From Rhodospirillales bacterium (GTDB taxonomy: Bacteria; Pseudomonadota; Alphaproteobacteria; Rhodospirillales; UBA2165): a DNA stretch of 32,500 nt. The DNA lies in contig JAJECC010000001.1 of assembly GCA_022822205.1 (NCBI GenBank), positions 1 through 32,500 of the forward strand, read 5' to 3'. The notes under the pieces are model-generated. The model worked only from the letters and a program-made list of their open reading frames with translations, had not been told where the DNA came from and did no database searches. This document shows positions 17,153-25,396 of this stretch, one piece after another. Position 1 is the stretch's first letter; each line of letters starts with the position of its first letter. Both the position numbers and the translations under genes were made by a program.

Positions 17153-20100
17153 ATGCCCCGACGACAGCCAAGGGGGAATTGTTCCGACGTGCCGACCCGG
17201 ACACGCAAAATCAAGAAACTACTGGTTGCAAACCGCTCGGAGATCGCGATCCGCGTAATGCGCGCCGCCGCCGAGTTGGGCATTTCGACAGTCGCCATTT
17301 ACTCGACCGAAGACCGGTTTGCCCTGCACCGCTACAAGGCGGACGAGAGCTACCTGGTCGGCGCCGGCAAGGGTCCGATCGAGGCCTATCTGGACGGAGA
17401 AGACATAATCCGGATTGCCCTGGAGGCCGGGGTCGACGCCGTTCACCCCGGTTACGGGTTCTTGTCGGAAAATCCTGATTTTGCCGACGCGTGCCGCGCC
17501 GCGGGCATTTATTTTATCGGTCCCTCGGGCGACACGATGCGGCAGCTGGGCTCCAAGATTGCCGCCCGCGCGCTGGCCGAAGAGGCCGGCGTCCCGGTCA
17601 TGCCCGCGACCGATCCCCTGCCCCTTGACGATCCCGGCGACATTGAGCGCCAGGCGAACGGCATCGGCTACCCGGTGATGGTCAAGGCGACCTGGGGCGG
17701 CGGCGGGCGCGGCATGCGCGTGGTCGATGACGAGGCCGATATCCTGGATAGCGTCGGGGCCGCCAGCCGCGAGGCGCAGGCGGCATTCGGCAATGGCGAG
17801 GTCTATCTGGAAAAGCTGGTTCGAAACGCCCGTCACGTGGAAGTCCAGGTCATGGGCGACGCCCACGGCAACATCGTCCATCTCTGGGAACGGGACTGCA
17901 CGGTTCAGCGGCGCCACCAGAAAGTCATCGAACGCGCGCCGGCGCCCTATCTCGATGACGGTGCCCGCCTGGCGCTTTGCGAAAAAGCACTGAAGCTCGC
18001 CCGTGCCGTCGGCTACGTGAATGCCGGCACGGTCGAGTTCCTCCAGGATGCCGATACGGGTGAAACCTATTTCATCGAAGTGAACCCGCGGATTCAGGTC
18101 GAGCATACGGTGACCGACTGGGTCACGGGAATCGATCTCGTCCAAAGCCAAATTCGCATCGCGCAAGGCGGCCGCATCGGTGATCTTTCGTCCGGCGTTC
18201 CCGCACAAGATGATATCCGCCTGCTGGGTCATGCCGTTCAGTGCCGGGTCACCACCGAAGACCCCGAGAACAATTTCGTGCCCGACTATGGCAGAATCAC
18301 GGCGTACCGGTCGGCGGCGGGTTTCGGCGTCAGGCTGGATGCGGGGACGGCGTTCAGCGGGGCGCTCATCACCCGGCACTATGATTCGCTGCTGGTCAAG
18401 GTCACCACCTGGGCGCCCGATCCCGATGGCGCGGTCCGCCGGATGGATCGCGCCCTCCGCGAGTTCCGGGTCCGGGGGGTAGCGACGAATCTCCGGTTCC
18501 TGGAGAGCGTCATCAATCACCCGAAGTTTCCCGCGGCCCAATACACGACGAACTTCATCGACCAAACACCCGAGCTGTTCCGTTTCACCCGCCGGCGGGA
18601 CCGCGCAACCCGCCTGCTGGGCTTTCTCGGCGAAACCATCGTCAACGGCCATCCCGAGGTCAAAGGCACCTCGTTGCCGGCCCACGCGGCGGCGCCCCAC
18701 CTGCCGCCCTTGGACCGAAAGGCCGCTCCGCCCGCCGGCACCCGGCAGTTGCTGGATGAAATCGGGCCGGAAAAGTTCGCGGACTGGATGCTGGAACAGA
18801 AGCGCGTGCTGGTTACCGATACGACCATGCGGGATGCGCATCAGTCTCTGTTGGCGACGCGGGTCCGGACCAGGGACCTGGTGGACATCGCGCCCGTATA
18901 TGCGCAGCTTACGCCGCAGATGTTCTCGATGGAATGCTGGGGCGGCGCCACATTCGATGTGGCGATGCGTTTCCTCCACGAGTGTCCTTGGGAGCGGGTG
19001 TCCATGCTCCGCGAGCGCATGCCGAATTTGCTGCTGCAAATGCTCCTGAGGGGCGCCAACGGGGTCGGGTATACGAACTACCCCGACAACGTCGTCCAAT
19101 ATTTCATCAAACAGTCGGCCGAGGCGGGAATCGATCTGTTCCGGGTCTTCGATTCCCTCAACTGGGTCGAAAATATGCGGGTCGCGATGGATGCGGTGGC
19201 GGAGACCGGCAAGCTCTGCGAGGCGGCGATTTGCTACACCGGCGACGTCAACGATCCTGCACGGTCCAAGTACGGCCTCGACTACTACCTGGAAATGGGC
19301 CGCGAGCTTAAGGCGGCCGGCGCCCACATCCTCGGCATCAAGGACATGGCCGGGCTTTGCAAGCCCGACGCGGCCCGGCTTCTGGTCAGGGCGCTCAAGG
19401 ACGAGACCGGCCTGCCGATCCATTTTCACACCCATGACACCTCCGGTATTTCGGCAGCCAGCGTACTGGCGGCCGCCGAGGCCGGGGCCGACGCCGTTGA
19501 CGCGGCATTGGATTCAATGAGCGGTTTGACCTCTCAGCCAAATCTCGGCGCCATTGTCGAAGCGCTCCGGAACAGCGACCGGGATACCGGTCTCGACACG
19601 GAATCCCTGCGCCGGATTTCCACCTACTGGGAGCACGTCCGGCATTTTTATACCGGCTTCGAAGCCGACTTCCGGTCCGGCGCATCCGAGGTCTACCTCC
19701 ACGAAATCCCCGGGGGTCAGTACACCAACCTTCGCCAGCAGGCCCGGTCGATGGGCATTGACCGCCGTTGGCCCGAAGTGGCCAAGATGTACGCCGAGGT
19801 CAACAGGATGTTCGGTGACATCGTCAAGGTCACGCCGTCATCCAAGGTCGTCGGCGACCTCGCCCTGATGATGATTACCGGGCACCTGACGCCGGAAGAA
19901 GTACTCGACCCCGGTCGCGAAATAGCTTTTCCCGGCTCGGTCATTTCCTACTTCAAGGGAGAATTGGGCCAACCCCCGGGTGGTTTCCCGGAGGCGCTGC
20001 AGCGCAAGGTGCTCAAGGACGAAGAGCCGATCACCGTCCGGCCCGGTTCCGTCATGGCGGATATCGACCTCGCGGAAACCCGGACCGATGTGGAGAGCAA

Positions 20101-20653
20101 GGTCGGCCGCCAAATCTCGGACGACGAACTTGCGTCATACCTAATGTATCCGCAGGTGTTCACCGAATATGCCGCATTCCGTCGGCATTTCGGCGACGTA
20201 TCGGTGGTCCCGACGAGTGCGTTCTTCTACGGAATGGAAACCGGTGAGGAAATCGCCGTCGAAATTGAACGGGGCAAGACCCTGATCATCCGGCTCCTCG
20301 CCATCGGCGAGCCCGATGATGACGGACACCGGATCGTGTTTTTCGAACTCAACGGACAACCCCGCCAGGTCCGCGTCCGCGACCAATCGATGGAGTCTTC
20401 CCGCCCGGTAAATCGCGAGGCGGACGAATCCAACCCTGACCACGTGGGGGCGCCGATGCCGGGCGTGATAGCCGGTGTAGTTGTCGAGGCCGGCCAAAAG
20501 GTGTTGCGGGGCGACGCCCTGGTCAGCATCGAAGCGATGAAAATGGAAACGGCCGTCAACGCCGAGCGCGACGGCACCGTTGCCGAGGTCATCGCGGAAG
20601 TCGGCATGCAGGTCGGCGCCAAGGACCTGCTGGTGGTGTTCGAAGAAGAGTAG
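17153..20653 (+). CDS. pyc: pyruvate carboxylase
   Basis: The 1166-residue single-chain biotin enzyme makes oxaloacetate from pyruvate, bicarbonate and ATP. The biotin carboxylase domain fills about residues 20-470 (KKLLVANRSEIAIRVMRAA, WGGGGRGMRVV, EVNPRIQVEHTVTDWVTGID). The carboxyltransferase barrel follows (about 555-830) with DTTMRDAHQSLLATR, the metal-binding and carbamylated-lysine segment HILGIKDMAGL and FHTHDTSG. The C-terminal biotinyl domain contains EAMKMET with the biotinylated K1130. All domains are intact and the length is normal. An in-frame GTG at 17189 behind AGGGGG is an alternative start that would remove the unusual 12-residue leader. The Fe-S protein gene follows after 14 bp, suggesting co-transcription. 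Confidence 0.96.
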   Translation: MPRRQPRGNCSDVPTRTRKIKKLLVANRSEIAIRVMRAAAELGISTVAIYSTEDRFALHRYKADESYLVGAGKGPIEAYLDGEDIIRIALEAGVDAVHPGYGFLSENPDFADACRAAGIYFIGPSGDTMRQLGSKIAARALAEEAGVPVMPATDPLPLDDPGDIERQANGIGYPVMVKATWGGGGRGMRVVDDEADILDSVGAASREAQAAFGNGEVYLEKLVRNARHVEVQVMGDAHGNIVHLWERDCTVQRRHQKVIERAPAPYLDDGARLALCEKALKLARAVGYVNAGTVEFLQDADTGETYFIEVNPRIQVEHTVTDWVTGIDLVQSQIRIAQGGRIGDLSSGVPAQDDIRLLGHAVQCRVTTEDPENNFVPDYGRITAYRSAAGFGVRLDAGTAFSGALITRHYDSLLVKVTTWAPDPDGAVRRMDRALREFRVRGVATNLRFLESVINHPKFPAAQYTTNFIDQTPELFRFTRRRDRATRLLGFLGETIVNGHPEVKGTSLPAHAAAPHLPPLDRKAAPPAGTRQLLDEIGPEKFADWMLEQKRVLVTDTTMRDAHQSLLATRVRTRDLVDIAPVYAQLTPQMFSMECWGGATFDVAMRFLHECPWERVSMLRERMPNLLLQMLLRGANGVGYTNYPDNVVQYFIKQSAEAGIDLFRVFDSLNWVENMRVAMDAVAETGKLCEAAICYTGDVNDPARSKYGLDYYLEMGRELKAAGAHILGIKDMAGLCKPDAARLLVRALKDETGLPIHFHTHDTSGISAASVLAAAEAGADAVDAALDSMSGLTSQPNLGAIVEALRNSDRDTGLDTESLRRISTYWEHVRHFYTGFEADFRSGASEVYLHEIPGGQYTNLRQQARSMGIDRRWPEVAKMYAEVNRMFGDIVKVTPSSKVVGDLALMMITGHLTPEEVLDPGREIAFPGSVISYFKGELGQPPGGFPEALQRKVLKDEEPITVRPGSVMADIDLAETRTDVESKVGRQISDDELASYLMYPQVFTEYAAFRRHFGDVSVVPTSAFFYGMETGEEIAVEIERGKTLIIRLLAIGEPDDDGHRIVFFELNGQPRQVRVRDQSMESSRPVNREADESNPDHVGAPMPGVIAGVVVEAGQKVLRGDALVSIEAMKMETAVNAERDGTVAEVIAEVGMQVGAKDLLVVFEEE

Positions 20654-20667
20654 CAATCGAGGATTGG

Positions 20668-21651
20668 ATGGCTGGCAAATCCTACGACGGGCGCCCTCTT
20701 GAGCCGATCATTTCGGATGAACAGCGCGCCCTGATCCCCGACATTTCCGGCAACGACATCAACGGACTGGGGGAAGCGCAGGCCCGGCGGCCCACACCGG
20801 TCTATTGGGGTAACCCCAAGTCCCTGGCGCACGGCGCCATGCAGAGCTGGATGCTTGAGCAATGCAACCGGGGGGTGCCCGAGGTATCCCGGCTAATGAC
20901 CGGATTTGGGGGTCGTGGACCGGAGGAGCGGGCGCCGGTCAATGACCGGCCGGCACCCGGCAAGCCGTCGCAATTCTCGGAATCGGCGAGAGACTTCGCC
21001 CTGAACAACGAGGCGGATGCGGTCGGTATAACCGGACTGGACCCGAATTGGGTCTACGAAGGCGAGGCTATCGATCATCCATGGGTGATCGTCCTGGCGT
21101 TGATCATGGACCATGCGGAACTCGCAACCGCGCCCGAGCCGCCATCGGTGATCGAGGTAATGCGGCAGTACAACAGAGGGACACGCGCGGCGCGCGCGCT
21201 TGCCGATTGGATAAGAATCCAGGGATTCCAGGCTGCTCCGCACGGCGGCCCGACCCGCGGGCCGCTAACCATGATTCCCGCGGCCATCGCCGCCGGCCTC
21301 GGTGAACTCGGCAAACACGGATCCATCATCAACGACGAATTCGGCGCGTCGTTCCGGCTTGCCTGCGTCACAACCGATATGCCGCTCGTTGCGGACGCTC
21401 CAAACAGTTTTGGCGTTGACGATTTTTGCCTGAGTTGCAAGCTTTGCACGGACTCCTGCCCTCCCGACGCCATCTTCGAGACCAAGCAGACGGTGCGGGG
21501 TGAAAACAAGTGGTACGTGGATTTCGATCGATGCGTCCCCTATTTCAACGAAACCTACGGCTGCGGCATCTGCATCGCCGTCTGCCCGTGGAGCCGCCCG
21601 GGCGTCGCGCCCCGGCTGGCCAAGAAGATGGCCGCCAAGTCCGGCCGCTGA
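20668..21651 (+). CDS. cytoplasmic reductive-dehalogenase-like double [4Fe-4S] protein
   Basis: The 327-residue protein ends in a bacterial-ferredoxin-like double cluster domain: C254, C257, C260, C264 (CLSCKLCTDSCPP) and C289, C299, C302, C306 (CGICIAVCPWS). The preceding region has the QueG/reductive-dehalogenase-type segments ADAVGITGLDPNW, HPWVIVLALIMDHAEL and MIPAAIAAGLGELGKHG, which in the family form the corrinoid (vitamin B12) pocket. It lacks the Tat signal of respiratory dehalogenases and is shorter than catabolic ones, so it should be a soluble cytoplasmic reductase of unknown substrate. It follows pyruvate carboxylase by 14 bp, with GAGG before the ATG, and its TGA overlaps the presumed start of the next gene. 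Epoxyqueuosine reductase (QueG) is the main alternative but less likely. Confidence 0.75.
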   Translation: MAGKSYDGRPLEPIISDEQRALIPDISGNDINGLGEAQARRPTPVYWGNPKSLAHGAMQSWMLEQCNRGVPEVSRLMTGFGGRGPEERAPVNDRPAPGKPSQFSESARDFALNNEADAVGITGLDPNWVYEGEAIDHPWVIVLALIMDHAELATAPEPPSVIEVMRQYNRGTRAARALADWIRIQGFQAAPHGGPTRGPLTMIPAAIAAGLGELGKHGSIINDEFGASFRLACVTTDMPLVADAPNSFGVDDFCLSCKLCTDSCPPDAIFETKQTVRGENKWYVDFDRCVPYFNETYGCGICIAVCPWSRPGVAPRLAKKMAAKSGR

Positions 21652-22433
21652 TTCGCGGTTCGCTGTTCGTTGCCGGGTTGCTCATGGCGTCCGTCGCCGC
21701 GCCTCAATCGCAGGCCAGCGGCGAACGGCCGCCGCCCCAGGTTCCCTGCGCCGGAAAGGCCTATCCCCACTTCGCGGCGCCCGGCGAACTCCTGAATGTC
21801 GAAGTCTGGCAGCGGGACGAACTTCCGCCGGACTGGCAACCGCCGGCATGCACCGGTTTGAAACCCGGGCCGCTGAAGACCGTCTTTGCCGGGGCCGGAC
21901 GATTCGTCGAACCCGGGGGTCAAGCCGCGATCGCCGGACGGCTCGCCGGAGTGACGGGGCTGCTGGGCGTCAAATACTGGTCGGACTCACAGGAAGGCTG
22001 GTATCCGTTGTTCGAAGATGTATCCGCCCTAAGCGGCCCGGACCGCGACCGCCGGCGGGACAATTTCACGAACGACGAACTCGGGACGGGCCGGACGCTT
22101 CACTTCCTTCTGGACGAGGACCATATGATGTGGGCCGTCATCTACCGGTTGCGCATCATCGAAAGTCAGCCGGACCGCATGGTCTTCGAGATGACCAACG
22201 TCAACGGCATGGGCGTCGCCATATTCACCGCCGTGGACCCCGGGCAGTTTCAGCAATACCACGTAATTGAGCGGGAGACCGGCGACACCTGGCGTTACTA
22301 CGGTTTTTCTCGTGTGAGCAGGGCCGGGTTTTTGGCATTCATGTCTCCGAAGTCGTTCAAGAACCGGACACAGGCGTTTTATCGCTATGTCGCGGGCATT
22401 CCGACCGATAAGGAACCGCCGGCCGCACGCTGA
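21648..22433 (+). CDS. exported protein of unknown function, non-standard start likely
   Basis: I do not recognise this family. The C-terminal two thirds form a coherent soluble domain ending KNRTQAFYRYVAGIPTDKEP, with FLLDEDHMMWAVIYRL and RETGDTWRYYGFSRV before it. The N-terminus reads as a good signal peptide (IRGSLFVAGLLMASVAAP, then SQA-SG cleavage). The frame has ATG codons at 21510 and 21531, deep inside the preceding gene, and one at 21684 that would cut the signal peptide in half. The only start that gives the whole signal peptide is the CTG at 21648, overlapping the upstream TGA as CTGA, an arrangement seen for translationally coupled genes. Coordinates therefore assume CTG initiation (261 residues). 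It is convergent with speE, with an 18 bp gap. Confidence 0.65.
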   Translation: MIRGSLFVAGLLMASVAAPQSQASGERPPPQVPCAGKAYPHFAAPGELLNVEVWQRDELPPDWQPPACTGLKPGPLKTVFAGAGRFVEPGGQAAIAGRLAGVTGLLGVKYWSDSQEGWYPLFEDVSALSGPDRDRRRDNFTNDELGTGRTLHFLLDEDHMMWAVIYRLRIIESQPDRMVFEMTNVNGMGVAIFTAVDPGQFQQYHVIERETGDTWRYYGFSRVSRAGFLAFMSPKSFKNRTQAFYRYVAGIPTDKEPPAAR

Positions 22434-22451
22434 GATCGAAGGTTCCGGCAA

Positions 22452-23312
22452 CTAAGCCTCGAGTATTCCGGCAATGAACGGCGGCAGCGCGAAGGCGCTC
22501 CTGTGGATTGACGGCGAATAGTATTTGAAAGACAAGCCGGTGCGCGCCACACGTTCCGCCAATTCTTCCAGTTCAATCTCACGCGGCTCCGAGCGGTCCG
22601 ATGCCCACCCCAGCGTCATGTAGCCGCCCACGTATGACGGGACGACGGTGAGATAAAACGTGGCGTCCGAGAACACGGAACCAAGGCTTCGATGCACGCT
22701 TCGAAGCTCCTCCGGCTGCAGGAACGGCACGCCGCTCTGGGTCACCAGGATCCCGTTCTCGCGCAGGCAGCGCCGGCAATCGGCATAGAATTCGGGGGTA
22801 AACAAGACCTCGGCGGGGCCGATCGGGTCGGTCGAGTCGACGATGATGAGGTCAAATCTCCGGTCGGTGTCCCGGACGAAGGCAGCGCCGTCCCCGATCC
22901 GGGCCGTACATCTCGGATCGTCAAATGCGCCGCCGCTCAGGCTCGGCATGTGTTCGCGGCACACATTGATTACAGTGTCGTCAATTTCGACCAGTGTCGC
23001 GCCGATGCCGTCGTGACGCAAGACCTCTCTCAAGACGCCGCCGTCGCCGCCGCCGACAATCAGCGCATCCCGAACCTTTCCATGCGCGAAGATCGGAACA
23101 TGGGTCAGCATTTCGTGATAGCAGAACTCATCTGCCTCGGTGGTTTGGACCACCCCATCGAGCGCCAACACGCGCCCGAAACGGGGAGTTTCGAATATCA
23201 CCAATTTCTGGTGACCGGTTGAAACCTCGCAGACGGTTCGAGTGACTTCAAACCGCTGGGTGTATCCCTGGCCGCTCCATTCGTCGTGAAGCGCCTCATC
23301 AAACCAATTCAA
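22452..23312 (-). CDS. speE: spermidine synthase
   Basis: The 286-residue aminopropyltransferase moves the aminopropyl group from decarboxylated S-adenosylmethionine to putrescine, giving spermidine. Visible features are the GGGDGG nucleotide loop (residues 87-92), the acidic LVEIDDTVINVCREHMP strand, IGDGAAFV, and the catalytic region VDSTDPIGPAEVLF with D159 and D162. Length and domain order are normal for SpeE. Its ATG overlaps the speD stop by 4 bp (ATGA), so the two are translationally coupled and together supply both steps from SAM and putrescine. No ornithine or arginine decarboxylase gene lies in the window. Confidence 0.95.
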   Translation of the reverse strand: MNWFDEALHDEWSGQGYTQRFEVTRTVCEVSTGHQKLVIFETPRFGRVLALDGVVQTTEADEFCYHEMLTHVPIFAHGKVRDALIVGGGDGGVLREVLRHDGIGATLVEIDDTVINVCREHMPSLSGGAFDDPRCTARIGDGAAFVRDTDRRFDLIIVDSTDPIGPAEVLFTPEFYADCRRCLRENGILVTQSGVPFLQPEELRSVHRSLGSVFSDATFYLTVVPSYVGGYMTLGWASDRSEPREIELEELAERVARTGLSFKYYSPSIHRSAFALPPFIAGILEA

Positions 23313-23734
23313 GGCTGCCGGCCCCGGCGCTGCACATTGACCGATATCCGATCGCAGTTGAACGCGGTTTCGAACACCTCCAGCGTAGCTTCGGGATCAC
23401 AGTCGCCGCACATAAGGACATCGATGGCCGCAAACCCCCGTTCCGGCCACGTATGGATGCTGATATGGGATTCCGCCAACACCAGCACACCGGAAATCCC
23501 GCCATTCTCGGTAAATTGGTGCAGGTGCACATGCAGTTCCGTTGCGCGAGCCGCCTTGGCGGCCTCTCGCAGGGTTTTTTTGATCAAGGCTTGATCGTCC
23601 AGGCCCTCGGCGCCCCACAAATCCAGCAGCAGGTGAAGCCCGGCAAACCTCTCGCCGTCCCGCTCGACGAAGTAATCGTTGGATACGGTCTCCGTTTCGC
23701 CCGTGGTCAGGACCGCATCGGCATCTGTGGTCAT
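23309..23734 (-). CDS. speD: S-adenosylmethionine decarboxylase proenzyme
   Basis: The 141-residue proenzyme is cleaved by itself to make its pyruvoyl cofactor and then decarboxylates S-adenosylmethionine for spermidine synthesis. The class 1 bacterial signature VLAESHISIHTWPERG is present; S89 is the residue that should become the pyruvoyl group, H94 (in IHTWPE) the proton donor, and the catalytic cysteine lies in MCGDCDPE. The frame is open for 19 codons further upstream, but the ATG at 23732-23734 follows GGAGA by six bases and gives the usual length. It overlaps speE by 4 bp. Confidence 0.95.
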   Translation of the reverse strand: MTTDADAVLTTGETETVSNDYFVERDGERFAGLHLLLDLWGAEGLDDQALIKKTLREAAKAARATELHVHLHQFTENGGISGVLVLAESHISIHTWPERGFAAIDVLMCGDCDPEATLEVFETAFNCDRISVNVQRRGRQP

Positions 23735-23800
23735 GGTCGGTCTCCACGAATGCGTTTGGGAGCGCGATTTTCTAACCGCTTCGGCACCCAAGGCAAGCGC

Positions 23801-23824
23801 AAAACCAGCCGCGCCAAGGCGGCT
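23801..23824 (-). terminator. candidate terminator downstream of dksA
   Basis: On the minus strand AGCCGC and GCGGCT form a six-pair GC-rich stem around a six-base loop, followed by GGTTTTG. It lies about 60 bp after the dksA stop and upstream of speD, so it could separate the two transcription units. The stem is short and the T-run is only four bases. Confidence 0.45.
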
Positions 23825-23881
23825 TAGGATGGTGGCGGCGGAATTCCGTCGGCCCTCTTTGTTTGTCCGAAAACCGGGAAA

Positions 23882-24298
23882 CTAGTCGTCCCGGTGAGTC
23901 CGCTCCATCCGCTCGTGCCGCTCCTGCGCCTCGATACTCAGCGTCGCAATCGGCCGGGCCTCGAGCCGGCGAAGACTGATCGGTTCTTCGGTCTCCTCGC
24001 AATAGCCATATGTGCCGAGCTCAATCCGTTCCAACGCGTCGTCGATTTTTGCAATCAGTTTGCGGGCGCGGTCCCGGGTGCGAAGTTCCAGAGACCTCTC
24101 GGTCTCAACGGAGGCCCTGTCGGCAAGGTCGGGCTCAAGACTGCTCGTCTCTTGGAGGTTTTGACGAGTTTCGCTCGCCTCATCCAGGAGTTCCGAACGC
24201 CAGTTTTCCAGCTTTTGGCGGAAATACTCCTGCTGCAACGGGTTCATAAACTCTTCGTCGTCGGAAGGTTTATAATCAGGTGGCAGCGTTATCATCAT
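23882..24298 (-). CDS. dksA: DksA-type RNA polymerase-binding transcription factor
   Basis: The 138-residue protein binds the secondary channel of RNA polymerase and, with ppGpp, adjusts promoters of ribosomal and amino-acid genes. The long coiled coil (about 20-95) carries the catalytic tip DxxDxA as DLADRA (D57, D60, A62). The C-terminal globular part has GTYGYCEETEEP and LEARPIATLSIEAQERHER, the family signature. Only one of the four zinc cysteines is left (C100); the others are Thr/Ser/Arg. This reduced form is known in alphaproteobacterial DksA proteins, so it should still fold. The start is not marked by a clear ribosome binding site. Confidence 0.93.
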   Translation of the reverse strand: MMITLPPDYKPSDDEEFMNPLQQEYFRQKLENWRSELLDEASETRQNLQETSSLEPDLADRASVETERSLELRTRDRARKLIAKIDDALERIELGTYGYCEETEEPISLRRLEARPIATLSIEAQERHERMERTHRDD

Positions 24299-24542
24299 TT
24301 GTCGTTACCCAGTTGGCCGCAGAAATTGGCGGCGAAATATAGATTTCGACAAATGACCCGACAAGTGATCTTTTTGTGATTGACCGAAAATCCGCTGAAA
24401 GACTGCTCAAGCTGTTCGAGTAAACGCTACGGCAAAATTTGACGCCGGGCCCGATCCAATCAATGATGCGAAGACGGACCTCAAGAATGGCCCGGCAGGC
24501 AGAAGAGCCTGTTTTGTTGACCCTAGAATAGGAGACTGGGCT

Positions 24543-25361
24543 TTGGGCGATGACATTGATCCATCAGGCGCTGCGCGCACCAGCCCCTCAGCTCCGCAAC
24601 GCACCACCGACCCGGTCGCACCGACCCGGGAAAGACCCTCCACAAGCCTTACGGCCGATTCCGCGGCGGACGACGCCATCGCGTTCTTCCAGGCTCGAAG
24701 CCTGTCGGATCGTGTCGGTGACTTGGCTATTCTGAAGGACCATATCGAACAGGGTATCGGTACGGTCGAAACGGCGGTTCAGGGTATTGAGTCGATCACC
24801 GATCTGGTGAACCGGATGAAAAATGTCGCGCTGTCGGCCAAGTCCGACAACGATGCCGCCAACCGGTCCAAGTCGGCCGTTCGGTTTAACGGTCTCCGCG
24901 CGCAGCTCGATAATCTGGCGAACGACGCGAGCTACAAGGGCATCAACCTCATCAACGGCTCGCCGGCCGACCTTCGGGTGACCTTCGGGGAGGACGGCGG
25001 TTCGACCCTGACGGTGCCGGGCGTCCCGTCGGACGCATCCGGTCTGTCGATTGGCGCCGCGGCCGGCAACTGGGGCGCGGACGCGGACATCGACAGCGCG
25101 ATCAACGACCTCGACAACGCGCTGACCACTCTCCGGTCAACGGCATCCAGCCTGGGTACCAACGCCAGCCTGTTGACCATGCGGTTGGACTTCACCGAGA
25201 ACCTGATCAACTCGTTGGAAGAAGGTGCGGCCAAACTGGTCAACGCCGACTTGAACGAGGACCCAGCGAACCTGCCGGCCCCGCAGCTTCGCCGGCAGCC
25301 CGGTACAATCGGTTTGAGTATCGGGCGGCAGTCCGAACAGTCGATCTTGCGTCTGTTCTAA
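24543..25361 (+). CDS. atypical flagellin paralogue with proline-disrupted D0 ends
   Basis: The 272-residue protein is a flagellin by its D1 core: SAADDAIAFFQARSLSDR (40-57), SITDLVNRMKNVALSAKS, and TLRSTASSLGTNASLLTMRL followed by EEGAAKLVNADLNE; it ends QSEQSILRLF. Normal flagellins have leucine-rich D0 helices at both ends. Here the first 32 residues carry Pro at 7, 15, 18, 24, 27 and 32 (ERPST where the family has ERLSSG), and the last 32 carry Pro at 241, 245, 247 and 253 (NLPAPQ where the family has NLLALQ). Residues 45-135 have no proline. The D0 coiled coil should not form, so polymerisation is doubtful. The start is TTG eight bases after GGAG. flbT follows after 35 bp. It could be a regulatory flagellin or a decaying gene. 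Confidence 0.85.
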   Translation: MGDDIDPSGAARTSPSAPQRTTDPVAPTRERPSTSLTADSAADDAIAFFQARSLSDRVGDLAILKDHIEQGIGTVETAVQGIESITDLVNRMKNVALSAKSDNDAANRSKSAVRFNGLRAQLDNLANDASYKGINLINGSPADLRVTFGEDGGSTLTVPGVPSDASGLSIGAAAGNWGADADIDSAINDLDNALTTLRSTASSLGTNASLLTMRLDFTENLINSLEEGAAKLVNADLNEDPANLPAPQLRRQPGTIGLSIGRQSEQSILRLF

Positions 25362-25396
25362 ATTTCAGTGACCGTCCAACAAGGCCGGACCCTTAC

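Noticed and set aside
16978..17478. An open frame starting MIEIDSRYGAHARC before pyruvate carboxylase.
   Set aside because: It runs far into the pyruvate carboxylase gene in another frame, has no ribosome binding site and shows no domain.
17219..19435. A 738-codon open frame antisense to pyruvate carboxylase.
   Set aside because: It is the complement of an intact, fully motif-supported enzyme and has low-complexity Arg/Gly/Asp-rich composition typical of antisense frames.
24481..24520. A possible sigma-54 promoter (TGGCCC near 24488) upstream of the flagellin gene.
   Set aside because: The GG and GC elements are 8 bases apart rather than 10, and the -12 element does not match TTGC.
24550..24735. 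The alternative frame over the flagellin 5' end, starting MTLIHQALRAPAPQLRN, briefly suggested a frameshifted normal flagellin N-terminus.
   Set aside because: The main frame aligns residue by residue with the family N-terminus (ARTxxxxQRTTDxVAxTxER, then SAADD) without any shift, so the unusual residues are substitutions, not a frameshift.
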